A stretch of 33,235 nucleotides of DNA from Dehalococcoidia bacterium (GCA_012959605.1 DUCU01000017.1:1-33235), one strand, 5' to 3'. Shown: positions 18,413 through 26,352, counted from the stretch's first letter. Numbers and translations are program-made. Notes: a model not told the origin generated them from the sequence alone.

Positions 18413-19036
18413 TTAATCTTCTTTTCTGGCAGCGGCGAGTTCAGCTGCTACGGCTTCGTCCAATTCGACATTATCTTCGACTTCGGAATCGTGTTCCAGT
18501 TCGTCTTCAAACTCTTCGTCATCTAACTCTTCCCCATCAAATTCGTCTTCTTGGGGGTCCTGTCCGTAGGTAATCTTTTGCAGGCTATCCTTGTCCACCA
18601 GATGGTCGATGTACAAGATTCCGTTCAGGTGGTCGATCTCATGTTCCAGTGCCTGGGCCAAGAGATCCTCGGCGTTTAGCCGGTAGATCTTGCCGTTCAG
18701 TCCCATTGCTTTGACCCTTACTTTCTCCGCGCGTGTGACCATACCACGATAGCCAGGAACGCTTAGTCAACCTTCAACAACTTCCCGCTCACCCTCTTTT
18801 TTCATGATCTCAGGGTTGATCAGCACAAGAGGTTCTTCCATCTCTGGGGTTTCAATGACGGCAACTTTCTGAAGGGAGCCTATCTGGTTGGCAGCCAAAC
18901 CCACGCCCTGCTGGTCACGCATGGTTTGAATCATGTTTTCAACCAGGGTCTTGAGCTGGGGAGTGACTTTTGCCACCTTTTTCGCCTGCATTCTCAGGAT
19001 TGGGTCGGGTAGCAGACGCATGTCCAAGATTGCCAC
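18413..19036 (-). CDS. def: Peptide deformylase with in-frame TGA at the active-site Cys (candidate selenoprotein)
   Basis: Removes the N-terminal formyl group from new proteins. Start is GTG at 19036 (VAILDMRLLPDPILR), with GAGAGGTGG upstream; this gives 207 codons. Motif 1 is GVGLAANQIG. Motif 2, normally EGCLS, reads EG-TGA-LSVPG: the TGA is codon 90, the position of the metal-ligand Cys90 of E. coli Def. Motif 3, LEHEIDHLNG, places H132, E133 and H136 at E. coli numbering. The frame is otherwise open, with no second lesion. A hairpin fitting a bacterial SECIS follows the TGA. An acidic C-terminal tail of about 45 residues is extra to the family. Alternatives are a nonsense mutation or base-call error; without recoding the product would lack the metal site. 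Confidence 0.85.
18731..18769 (-). promoter_or_regulatory. TGA recoding site with SECIS-like hairpin in def
   Basis: The TGA is at 18767-18769. Downstream on the mRNA, GCGU pairs with ACGC (4 bp); after a 3x1 internal loop, UGGCUAU pairs with AUGGUCA (7 bp including two G-U pairs), closing a 6-nt apical loop CGUGGU at 18743-18748. The G in loop position 2 is 19 nt after the TGA. Bacterial SECIS elements typically sit directly after the UGA, with a small loop that has a G in its first two bases at roughly this distance. Folding was done by hand, and no selenocysteine machinery is encoded in the window. Confidence 0.5.
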
Positions 19037-19143
19037 AGAAACCACCTCTCGGGTGCGGAAATTCAGGCTACAGCAGGCCGCCACAGTTGGCCCGGCCGAT
19101 TTTCTTCAAACAATCCCAACAACACAGTATCGAGACCCTAGCT

Positions 19144-19172
19144 ATTATATTCAACGCCTGTTGTGAGGTAAA
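19144..19172 (-). promoter_or_regulatory. Promoter upstream of def
   Basis: TTTACC (19167-19172), a 17-bp spacer and a perfect TATAAT (19144-19149) on the minus strand. Transcription would begin near 19137, about 100 nt before the def GTG, and could carry def, the CCA-enzyme gene, secD and secF. Confidence 0.65.
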
Positions 19173-19199
19173 GTCGGCTCCGCACTGACGCAAGATTAA

Positions 19200-21665
19200 C
19201 TACAAAACGTGCACCGGATCAACGTCTACCGTGCAGCCCTGGGGAAATTCCATTCCCTCGATGAACCGCAACAAACCTTGTCCGCGCAGAATCAGATGCC
19301 ACCGGTAACGCCCTCTGATCCGCGAAGGAATCCCTGGCGCGGGGCCAACAACGTCTACATCCGTCAGACCCTGAGCCTGCGCCCTCTGTATCAGCCCTCT
19401 GCCGGTTTCGGTGGCCTGGCGCAGTGCCTGGGCCTCGTTGGGGTCTTGGAACACCAGATGGACCTGCTCGTTGAACGGTGGATTACCCAGCTCCCGCCGT
19501 GAGTCGATCTCATACTCGTAAAGGGCCTGGTAGTCCTGGGCGGCGGCAGCCTGGATGGCGTAATGCTCCGGGTTATAGGTCTGAACTATCACCTGGCCCA
19601 TATCCGCGCCCCGACCAGCACGACCAGCCACCTGGCAAAGCAGCCCAAAGGCCCGCTCTCCAGCCCGGAAATCTGGCAAATAGAGACCGATATCTGCCAG
19701 TACCACACCGACCAACGTCACGTTGGGTACATCAAGTCCCTTGGCAACCATCTGTGTGCCCACCAACACCTGAGTATCGCCGCTGTTCAGCCGGGCCATG
19801 GTGTCTTCGGTGTCCTGGCCGGAGCGGGAGGTATCCGCGTCCAGCCGGTCTACCCTAACGCCGGGCAAAAGCTTCTTGACCTCTTCCACTACTCGCTGGG
19901 TGCCGGCGCCTAGTTGGCGAATGTGCGAGCCACGACACTCCGGACATGTGGTGGGCATCCTACTGCGGCGGTTGCAACGGTGGCAGAGCAATTCACGCTG
20001 ACTGGACTTGCTGGCCGTAGCCTCGCCGGTAGATGAATGATAGGTCAGTGAGACGGAGCAACTACGGCATTCCACCACGTGGCCGCAATCACGGCACTGC
20101 ACAATCGACGATGCACCACGGCGGTTCAGGAACAAAATGGCCTGATGCCCTTCGGAGACGCACCTCTTCAAACCCTGAGCTAAAGCTCGACTGAAGATAC
20201 TCCGGTTGCCTTCACGAAGCTCCAGGCGCATGTCGCAGACCTGTACCTGAGCTAGCCGAGACACTCGGTCCGGTCCAGCGCTCACCCGGTCTGGCAATTC
20301 CAGCAAGGTGTGGCGGCCTCGCGTGGCGGCGTGGTAAGTCTCAACGTCTGGAGTGGCGCTGCCCATCAACACTGGCGAGCCCGTCAGGCGGCCCAATTCC
20401 AAGGCCGAAGCACGGGCGTGGTACAGCGGGTGGGTCTCTATCTGCTTGTAGGTCCATTCGTGTTCTTCGTCAATCACGATTAGACCCAGGTTGGCCACCG
20501 GGGCGAACAACGAGCTGCGCGGGCCGACGACAACATCGTATTTACCCTCGCGGATGTCCCACCACTGGTCAACCTGCTGACGCGCTGTCAGCCGACTGTG
20601 CATGACGGCCACGCGGCCTGGGAACCAGGAATTCACCCGCTCCAGTGTCTGGGGAGTGAGCGATATCTCAGGCACCAGGAAGATCGCCTGGCGACCCTGG
20701 CGCACCACTTGGTCGATGGCCCTCAAATAGACCTCAGTCTTACCGCTGCCGGTTACGCCGTGGAGTAAGAAGTTGCGTGGCTGTAGCTCCGGGTCGTCCA
20801 GCACCGCTTGTATCCGAGCGAGGGCATCAGCTTGGTGGGTGGTCAGAGTGTGTTGTCGCCGCTCCGTGGTCAGGCCTGGTCTGGCTACCGTCTCGGAGTC
20901 GGCCCGCACCCATTCCATGGCAACCAGCCCTTTGCTGAACAGAGCTTGGCCCACGCCGTTGCCGAATTCTTTGTTGGCCAGGGTTGCCGGATAGGGCGCG
21001 CGCTGCTCCCTGATGGCGGCCAGTAGTCCATTTTGACGCTCCGGCAGGCTTCGTTCATCTGGGTCTTCAGCATCAGCCGCAACTGGCGAGGGCAGCAGGA
21101 ATGTTTCGTACTTGGGGGCTGCTCTGGGCCGGGGCATAGTCAGCTCGCGCTGGACCAATTTCTGGTCAACCATCCGGGTCAGTTCACGGCTACCGTTGGA
21201 ACCCATGATTTTGGTAAAGTCGGATTCTAAAATCCCAGACCTTTTTTGAACCAATTCACCAAATGCAACGACTGCCTCAGGCTTCAACTTAGTATCAGTG
21301 ATCTCCACACCGGGCACGGCGGTAATCCGAGAGCGGACGTGATTCTCAAAGCCCGGAGGGAGAAGTGGGCCAATGGCGGTGAACAGAGAGCAGCGGTAAT
21401 GTTCGCTGATCCAGCGGGCCAACAGCAGATGGTGGGGACCGATCAGGGGAGAGGGTTCAACTGGCTGGATGATGTGCCTGGTCTCGGGGACATTGGGCAT
21501 GGCCACCAGTTCAATCACCAGGCCTTGGAGCAAGCGGCGTCCAAAGGGGACCCAGACAAGCTGGCCGGGTTCAACAGTGAATCTTGGCGGGATGGAGTAA
21601 GAGAAGGTCCGCGAATGGCCCACCACTGCGTCCACCGCCACTTCCGCGTATCTCATGGTGTTCAT
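19200..21665 (-). CDS. priA: Primosomal protein N' (replication restart helicase PriA)
   Basis: 3'-5' helicase that reloads the replisome at stalled forks. Start is placed at ATG 21665 (MNTMRYAEVAVDAVVGHSRT), giving about 822 residues; the frame is open to 21767, but that stretch overlaps the rplS terminator and is not PriA-like. The N-terminal DNA-binding domain comes first. Walker A is GVTGSGKTEVYL (about residue 302) and the Walker B variant is IDEEHEWTYKQ (about 397). Eight zinc-binding cysteines lie between about residues 520 and 575 (CRDC, CRSC, CHRC, CPEC). The C-terminus has the helicase motifs GTQMVAKGLDVPNVTLVG and QVAGRAGRG. E. coli PriA has 732 residues; the extra length is mainly N-terminal. 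Confidence 0.95.
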   Translation of the reverse strand: MNTMRYAEVAVDAVVGHSRTFSYSIPPRFTVEPGQLVWVPFGRRLLQGLVIELVAMPNVPETRHIIQPVEPSPLIGPHHLLLARWISEHYRCSLFTAIGPLLPPGFENHVRSRITAVPGVEITDTKLKPEAVVAFGELVQKRSGILESDFTKIMGSNGSRELTRMVDQKLVQRELTMPRPRAAPKYETFLLPSPVAADAEDPDERSLPERQNGLLAAIREQRAPYPATLANKEFGNGVGQALFSKGLVAMEWVRADSETVARPGLTTERRQHTLTTHQADALARIQAVLDDPELQPRNFLLHGVTGSGKTEVYLRAIDQVVRQGRQAIFLVPEISLTPQTLERVNSWFPGRVAVMHSRLTARQQVDQWWDIREGKYDVVVGPRSSLFAPVANLGLIVIDEEHEWTYKQIETHPLYHARASALELGRLTGSPVLMGSATPDVETYHAATRGRHTLLELPDRVSAGPDRVSRLAQVQVCDMRLELREGNRSIFSRALAQGLKRCVSEGHQAILFLNRRGASSIVQCRDCGHVVECRSCSVSLTYHSSTGEATASKSSQRELLCHRCNRRSRMPTTCPECRGSHIRQLGAGTQRVVEEVKKLLPGVRVDRLDADTSRSGQDTEDTMARLNSGDTQVLVGTQMVAKGLDVPNVTLVGVVLADIGLYLPDFRAGERAFGLLCQVAGRAGRGADMGQVIVQTYNPEHYAIQAAAAQDYQALYEYEIDSRRELGNPPFNEQVHLVFQDPNEAQALRQATETGRGLIQRAQAQGLTDVDVVGPAPGIPSRIRGRYRWHLILRGQGLLRFIEGMEFPQGCTVDVDPVHVL

Positions 21666-21762
21666 ATAAGCCCGCACAAGAACCTGGGATGCCTGGGTTG
21701 AAAATGCGCCCGTGATAAAGACCCAATAACTGGCCGGCCTGAATAAGAACTGACCTAAAATT

Positions 21763-21791
21763 AGCACGGCCCGCTAAGTGCGGGCCGTGCT
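21763..21791 (-). terminator. Intrinsic terminator downstream of rplS
   Basis: A perfect 12-bp GC-rich stem (AGCACGGCCCGC with its complement) and a 5-nt loop, followed on the minus strand by AATTTTAGG. It lies 14 bp after the rplS stop and should end most rplS transcripts before priA. Confidence 0.85.
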
Positions 21792-21804
21792 TGGTTTCGT
21801 TTAG

Positions 21805-22419
21805 TTAGTCTTTTTCTGTTTCTTCCGCTGGCGGTTCGTCTGCCGGTGGGTCTTCCACGACCTGTTCCTCTGCTGCTGGTTCTTCTGAAGGAATTTCTTC
21901 AGCCTCATCGTCCGCAGTGTCTACCATTTCGTCAGTGGCTTGGCCTTCAGAGTCGATTATGGCTTCTTCAGCCTCCAACTCCACCAGTTCTTCAGCCTCT
22001 GCGGTGGACATAGCGGCTTGTTCTTCAAGTTCCGCCATGGCTGCTGCGGCTGCCTCCTGGACCTTGCGACGCTGCACAGGATTGAGTTCCTTGATCCTGG
22101 CTGCCCTGCCCTGCAAACCACGCAGGTAGTAGAGCCTGGCGCGACGAACCGAGCCATAGCGGGTGATTTCCAGAGACTCTACCAAAGGTGAATGGATGGG
22201 GAATATACGCTCAATGCCGATGCCGGCGGTGATGCGGCGTACAGTGAAGCTGGCGGCGGGGCCCTTGCCATTGTTCAACCGGATAACCACTCCTTGAAAG
22301 ACCTGGATTCTTTCCCGCTCACCCTCTCTAATTCGGAAGCTTACGTTGACGGTATCGCCAGCGCTAAATCTAGGAATTTTGGGGTTGGGGGCTTTTTTCA
22401 GTAACTGAGCGGCTTCCAT
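21805..22419 (-). CDS. rplS: 50S ribosomal protein L19 with long acidic tail
   Basis: Large-subunit protein at the 30S-50S interface. The L19 core (about residues 10-115) is complete: [54 protein letters not shown], and [20 protein letters not shown]. The remaining roughly 85 residues are rich in Glu, Asp and Ala and have no counterpart in ordinary L19 (about 115 residues). The tail shows no frameshift or composition break at its start, so it is part of the gene. Start ATG 22419. It follows the tRNA gene on the same strand. Confidence 0.95.
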   Translation of the reverse strand: MEAAQLLKKAPNPKIPRFSAGDTVNVSFRIREGERERIQVFQGVVIRLNNGKGPAASFTVRRITAGIGIERIFPIHSPLVESLEITRYGSVRRARLYYLRGLQGRAARIKELNPVQRRKVQEAAAAAMAELEEQAAMSTAEAEELVELEAEEAIIDSEGQATDEMVDTADDEAEEIPSEEPAAEEQVVEDPPADEPPAEETEKD

Positions 22420-22546
22420 CTGGTCTCACTAACTCGTAATTTCGATTTCAATTTTCGATTTAATTAACCGGTGCGCTCCAGTGTTTTAAGCCACAAGTCG
22501 CCGCCGATGTATCGTCAGGGATTGAATTAAGGTCTGCCGGTTTTAG

Positions 22547-22623
22547 TGGTGGGCGGTAGTGGACTCGAACCACTGACCTCTTGCGTGTCGAGCAAGTACT
22601 CTAACCAACTGAGCTAACCGCCC
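22547..22623 (-). tRNA. tRNA-Val (GAC), CCA encoded, unusual C33
   Basis: A 77-nt cloverleaf: acceptor GGGCGGT/ACCGCCC, D-arm GCTC/GAGT (one G-U pair), anticodon stem CTTGC/GCAAG, 5-nt variable loop, T-stem AGTGG/CCACT with loop TTCGAGT, discriminator A and genomic CCA. The anticodon loop is TCGACAC, giving anticodon GAC (valine) at 34-36. Position 33 is C, where almost all tRNAs have U. All stems pair perfectly, so the gene does not look degraded. Confidence 0.93.
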
Positions 22624-22633
22624 GCACCTATGC

Positions 22634-22663
22634 AGTGTAACAAGGGGCGCTTTCGCCAGTCAA
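22634..22663 (-). promoter_or_regulatory. Promoter of the tRNA-Val gene
   Basis: TTGACT (22658-22663; 5/6 to consensus), an 18-bp spacer and TACACT (22634-22639; 4/6). The predicted start is about 4-5 nt before the mature tRNA 5' end. It probably also drives rplS, 127 bp beyond the tRNA. Confidence 0.7.
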
Positions 22664-22682
22664 GACAGGCCCGGTCTCAGGC

Positions 22683-22696
22683 TGCATGGCCATGCA
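22683..22696. promoter_or_regulatory. Perfect 14-bp palindrome before the GNAT gene
   Basis: TGCATGGCCATGCA is a perfect palindrome in the divergent region between the tRNA-Val promoter and the acetyltransferase gene. It lies just upstream of an extended -10-like TGCTAGTAT (22705-22713). It could be an operator for a dimeric regulator; no cognate regulator is in the window. Confidence 0.35.
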
Positions 22697-22722
22697 AGTC
22701 ACCGTGCTAGTATGAGACTACT

Positions 22723-23262
22723 TTGACCATCAACACTTCACGCCTGCTGCTCCGCCCTTTGGAGCTGTCTGACGCGCCCGACATTCAGCGTCTGGCCGGT
22801 GACAAAGATATCGCAGCCACCACCCGCGATATTGATCACCCCTACGAAGATGGCATGGCCGAGAAATGGATCAGTTCATGCCAACGTCAAAAAGAGTCTG
22901 GAGAATTGGTCCACTTCGCCATCACCCTCATCGACAACAAAGCTTTTATCGGGACGGCCACGCTACACCTGGACTCTGATGGTAAAGGGGCCGAACTGTC
23001 CTATTGGGTCGGCAAGCCCTTTTGGAAGAGGGGTTATGCCTCCGAAGCCGCCAGTGCTCTGGTCAGCCACGGGTTCACTAAATTGAACCTGGGCCGAGTC
23101 TATGCCGCCCACTTCAGTCGCAACCCCGCCTCGGGCCACGTTCTGCAGAACGCGGGCATGCTGTACGAGGGCTCACAGCTAGGGCCAACGATTAAATGGG
23201 GGAACTTGGAACAGTTGGAACTCTACGGAGTTTCGCGAGAGCAGTTCCTGGAGTCTGGCTAG
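22723..23262 (+). CDS. GNAT-family N-acetyltransferase (RimJ/RimL-like)
   Basis: Predicted acetyl-CoA-dependent N-acetyltransferase, substrate unknown. The 179-residue protein begins like RimJ-type enzymes (TSRLLLRPLELSDAPDIQRL). The acetyl-CoA-binding region is GAELSYWVGKPFWKRGYASE followed by AASALVSHGF. The conserved RNPASGHVLQNAGMLYEG is near the C-terminus. Start is TTG at 22723: the next Met is beyond residue 40 and would remove the first conserved block. Only a weak GAG lies upstream and a -10-like box ends 9 nt before it, so the leader is very short. Confidence 0.88.
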   Translation: MTINTSRLLLRPLELSDAPDIQRLAGDKDIAATTRDIDHPYEDGMAEKWISSCQRQKESGELVHFAITLIDNKAFIGTATLHLDSDGKGAELSYWVGKPFWKRGYASEAASALVSHGFTKLNLGRVYAAHFSRNPASGHVLQNAGMLYEGSQLGPTIKWGNLEQLELYGVSREQFLESG

Positions 23263-23318
23263 AAATTCTTCCGAGGACGAACACAATGGATGATTCTGCG
23301 AGTACCTAGGCGCACTGG

Positions 23319-23338
23319 ATTCCTGCTTCGGCAGGAAT
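23319..23338. repeat. Hairpin repeat with TTCG tetraloop
   Basis: ATTCCTGC-TTCG-GCAGGAAT, a perfect 8-bp stem with a UUCG-type tetraloop. It is of the kind found as dispersed intergenic repeats in environmental bacterial genomes. It is the first of three hairpin units in the 268-bp gap between the convergent GNAT and monooxygenase genes. Confidence 0.6.
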
Positions 23339-23374
23339 GACGGTTGGTGGGTGGCTGAGCAGGCTCACAAAATT

Positions 23375-23397
23375 CCCTCGCCCTCGCAGGGGGAGGG
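23375..23397. repeat. GC-rich hairpin repeat unit
   Basis: CCCTC pairs with GAGGG, and after a bulged G, CCC pairs with GGG around a short loop. The CCCTCGCCC...GGGGGAGGG pattern resembles widespread intergenic repeat units. It is the second element of the cluster. Confidence 0.45.
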
Positions 23398-23470
23398 TTA
23401 GGTTCGACTATGTCAAGACTCGCGACAAATTGAAGGGTGGGGGCAGATGGTTCTCAAAAGCCATCCTCAG

Positions 23471-23512
23471 CTTCAACAGGTCGAGAGTCTCGATTTATCG
23501 GACCTGTCGAAG
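23471..23512. repeat. Imperfect 12-bp inverted repeat
   Basis: CTTCAACAGGTC and GACCTGTCGAAG pair with one mismatch around an 18-nt loop that itself contains TCGAGAGTCTCGA. It is the third element of the cluster, directly before the monooxygenase stop. It might act as a terminator for either converging gene, though no T run is present. Confidence 0.5.
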
Positions 23513-23530
23513 GACTCAAGTAATGCCTCA

Positions 23531-24685
23531 CTAGCTGTAGTAGGGCATTACCTCGTTGGTGAATAGCTCAATTGACCGCATGGCCTGATCGTGGGATAGG
23601 TCCCCCCACTGGAACGCGCCGACAAAGTAGTTGGCCCCGGTTGCGACGTATTCATCCATGTATTTCCGGATGGTCGCAGGCGAACCGGCCACAGAGCCAA
23701 ACCCCGCTCCGCCGCCAACTGGGTTTGCCACATGGCCCTGCAGATTCTGACGCCGTTCGACTCTCTCCTCATCTTCCAACGTGGCAGAGAGGTCGCGCCG
23801 TTCTTCCTGGGGAATCTCCCTGGCAGGTATAGCCGATGGACGAGGGTTCATGCCCTCACCTTGGAATTGGGTTAGGCCGCGCCTTTCGGCTTCCAACCTC
23901 CGGGGGGTGCCCAGGTTCCAGGCGTAATGGTCCCAGGCTGGTTTTGCCTGTGCCATCGCCTCTTCATCGGTGTCTGCCAACAGCAGATGAACCACCAGGC
24001 CAATCTTGGGTTCTGTACCCTGGGCGGTCAGCGCACCCACACCTTGATGCTTGGCCCATTCCTCGTGGTAGCGCGTGACGTTAGCTTCAAAGCTGTCCAA
24101 TCCGCCGACTATGATGGTGTTCATACCGTCCATCGCCGCCGTCTCCACGTTGCGCATGTACCAGAAAGGAGGCATGGGTTGTTGCATCGGCCTTAGGCGC
24201 ATGGGCAGTTCATCAAAATTGTAGAATTCGCCCTGATGGGTCAAAACGTCGTTGCTCAGCCCATTTTGTACGGCGGCAAGGGTCTCCCGATAGCGGGCGT
24301 AGTTTGTTTCAACGTCGGAGTCCTGCCCCCAGAAGAAGGCTTCAAACACGCCGCCGCGGCCAACACCAATCTCCAACCGTCCACCACTGAGGTGGTCCAG
24401 CATGCAGTATTCCTCTATGAGCTGGACCGGGTGATGAAGCGGCAGCACGCAAATGCCGGGACCAAAGCGAATGTTCTCAGTGCGCTGGGAAACTGCGGCC
24501 AAGAAAACGTTTTGCGACGGAGCCAGACTGTGTACCGCCGGAGTGTGATGCTCAGCCAGATGGTAGGCGTAGTACCCGGCCTTATCGAGTACCTGAATCT
24601 GCTCCATTCGCAGATTGTAGGTCTCTTGAAGTCCCAAACCTGGAACAGGCTCTATGTGGTCGAACACTCCGAATTGAAGGGCCAT
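23531..24685 (-). CDS. LLM-class (luciferase-like) flavin-dependent oxidoreductase
   Basis: Predicted two-component flavin monooxygenase of the bacterial luciferase family, acting on an unidentified organic substrate with reduced FMN supplied by a separate reductase. The 384-residue TIM-barrel protein begins MALQFGVFDHIEPVPG. Typical blocks are AEHHTPAVHSLAPSQNVFLA, GPGICVLPLHHPVQLIEEY and LSGGRLEIGVGRGG. Start ATG 24685 has AGGAG nine nt upstream. It lies 81 bp downstream of the MFS transporter on the same strand, so oxidation and export or import may be linked. Such enzymes are known to be expanded in SAR202 genomes, which supports the tentative placement of the organism. Confidence 0.9.
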   Translation of the reverse strand: MALQFGVFDHIEPVPGLGLQETYNLRMEQIQVLDKAGYYAYHLAEHHTPAVHSLAPSQNVFLAAVSQRTENIRFGPGICVLPLHHPVQLIEEYCMLDHLSGGRLEIGVGRGGVFEAFFWGQDSDVETNYARYRETLAAVQNGLSNDVLTHQGEFYNFDELPMRLRPMQQPMPPFWYMRNVETAAMDGMNTIIVGGLDSFEANVTRYHEEWAKHQGVGALTAQGTEPKIGLVVHLLLADTDEEAMAQAKPAWDHYAWNLGTPRRLEAERRGLTQFQGEGMNPRPSAIPAREIPQEERRDLSATLEDEERVERRQNLQGHVANPVGGGAGFGSVAGSPATIRKYMDEYVATGANYFVGAFQWGDLSHDQAMRSIELFTNEVMPYYS

Positions 24686-24766
24686 TTGCCGAATCTCCTA
24701 GCTTGTCGTGGTTATTCCGTGGCAGTTTACTATTGGTGTCAAATTTATGGAGCGGCTCTGGCAGTG

Positions 24767-26260
24767 TTAATTTGGGGTTTCTTCAGGCACAGCGGTTCTC
24801 GTCTGTCGCCAACCGCCAATTAGAAACACGACCGCTCCTAACAATCCGATAGACGACCCAATCACAAAAACGTCTTTGAATGCCTTGATAAAGGCCAGAC
24901 CCTCAGCCTCTGGACCTATTGCCAGTCCCAACAGGTGATGGTCGGCTCTCCAGCCAAATATCCCGCCGATGACCGCCACAGCCAGAACCCGGCCGCAGGA
25001 CTGGGACAACGACAGAGCCGCCCCGGCGGTGCCAAACCTCTCTGATGGCACACTCCCCAGCATCAACGAGTACGCCGCAGCCTGGAACAATCCCAGGCCG
25101 GCACCGACAACCCCGATGCGCAGAGCAACTTCCCATGAATTCGATTCAGTATTCAGCAGACTCATCGTGAACAGCCCGGCGGCCATTACCAGCAGGCCAC
25201 CAACCCCCACCGGCAGGTAGTTGAACCGGTCACAGAGCCACCCGCCAGCGCCAGACGATATGGTGTTGAAGAAGGCAAGAGTTGCCAGCATCAGCCCAAG
25301 CATGAGGGTACCGCCGCCCAGACTGTCGGCAACGTAGAACGGAAAGATGAACCAGATCACAAAAACGCCCAGATTGGCCAGGAACATACTCACACTTGAG
25401 GTTGTAAAGCCTCTGATGCGCAGCAAATAGCCAGGCAAAACTGGCCAGGGGGCCTTTAGTTCCACTCGCCAGAATGTAATCAAGAACATGGGGGCCGATG
25501 TCAGCAACGCCAGTACTGCCGGAGATTCCCACCCGAAGGACCGGCCTAGCCTTAAGCCGATTATCAGAGACAATAATCCGCCAACCAGCAGGACTGCTCC
25601 GGTCACATCAAACGCCGGCCCGGAGTTTTCGGTGTTTGATGACTCTTTACGTTTGCCCTCTAAGAAATAGACGCCCAGCACGATGGCGATGACTGCGAAT
25701 GGCGTGCGGCCCAAGAAGATCCATTCCCAGCCGATCCAGCCCACCAAGAACCCAGCGCCAATGGTGCCGGCTAACATGCCCAGTGCCTGACTGCCCACGG
25801 TGAAACCCATGCTCAAACCACGTCTGCTGGCAGGGAATACCCTGGCAGCAAGGGCGGGTGAAACGGCGAATAAGCTACCGGTGCCCACTGCCTGCAGCAC
25901 CCGAAAGCCCACCAAGGTCTCCAGGTTAGGCGAGAAGGCGATGAAGAACATGGCGGCCAGATAAGTAGTGGCGCCAAAGATGTAAACGGGCTGCAATCCA
26001 AACCGATCGCCAAAACTGCCGGCGCCCATTACCAACGCCGCCTGAGTAGCTATGAAGGCAACAATCACCCACTGGATGCTCTGCAGATCGACACCTAGGT
26101 CATCGGTCATGGCCGGTAGTGCCACATTTAACGACGTGTCCAGCGCAGCCAAAAACATGCCCAAAGTGGCAGCAACAGCCATTGGCATTTTTGACCAGTT
26201 AGACTCGCCTCCTGAAGTGATTAATTGGGGTTGTTCCGGTGACGTACTCATGAGTACCAA
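24767..26260 (-). CDS. MFS transporter, DHA2-like drug/solute exporter
   Basis: Membrane transporter of the major facilitator superfamily. About 14 hydrophobic segments are visible in 497 residues. The first carries FLAALDTSLNVALPAM, characteristic of DHA2-type proton antiporters. Motif A-like GSFGDRFGLQPVYIFG follows helix 2, and the antiporter motif C region reads GSQALGMLAGTIGAG. The start is uncertain: TTG at 26260 has AAAGGG six nt upstream, while ATG at 26251 (three codons in) lacks good spacing. Substrate unknown. It diverges from acs and precedes the flavin monooxygenase. Confidence 0.88.
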   Translation of the reverse strand: MVLMSTSPEQPQLITSGGESNWSKMPMAVAATLGMFLAALDTSLNVALPAMTDDLGVDLQSIQWVIVAFIATQAALVMGAGSFGDRFGLQPVYIFGATTYLAAMFFIAFSPNLETLVGFRVLQAVGTGSLFAVSPALAARVFPASRRGLSMGFTVGSQALGMLAGTIGAGFLVGWIGWEWIFLGRTPFAVIAIVLGVYFLEGKRKESSNTENSGPAFDVTGAVLLVGGLLSLIIGLRLGRSFGWESPAVLALLTSAPMFLITFWRVELKAPWPVLPGYLLRIRGFTTSSVSMFLANLGVFVIWFIFPFYVADSLGGGTLMLGLMLATLAFFNTISSGAGGWLCDRFNYLPVGVGGLLVMAAGLFTMSLLNTESNSWEVALRIGVVGAGLGLFQAAAYSLMLGSVPSERFGTAGAALSLSQSCGRVLAVAVIGGIFGWRADHHLLGLAIGPEAEGLAFIKAFKDVFVIGSSIGLLGAVVFLIGGWRQTRTAVPEETPN

Positions 26261-26323
26261 ATTCTACCCTTTCTAGTTTGAAAGAGGATACGCCCTAGCC
26301 TTGAGACCCAGGTAGTAATTTTA

Positions 26324-26352
26324 TTGCAATGCCCTGCCGCTTGTCTTAGAAT
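26324..26352 (+). promoter_or_regulatory. Promoter of acs
   Basis: TTGCAA (26324-26329), a 17-bp spacer and TAGAAT (26347-26352; 5/6 to TATAAT). Transcription would start near 26359, giving a leader of about 108 nt. Confidence 0.6.

Noticed and set aside
18767-18769. TGA in def explained by an alternative genetic code (TGA as Trp or Gly)
   Set aside because: pyrH, nfo and speD end at TGA at the expected family lengths, and the def position requires Cys/Sec, not Trp or Gly.
18413-19084. Treating def as two separate genes, 18413-18742 and 18767-19084
   Set aside because: The two pieces are the same frame of one family, split at a single codon inside the EGCLS motif; neither half alone is a deformylase.
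21666-21767. Upstream extension of priA to 21767
   Set aside because: It overlaps the rplS terminator hairpin and encodes residues unlike PriA N-termini.
23263-23530. CRISPR array or insertion sequence in the GNAT-monooxygenase gap
   Set aside because: The three hairpins differ from each other, there are no regularly spaced identical repeats, and no transposase or cas gene is present.
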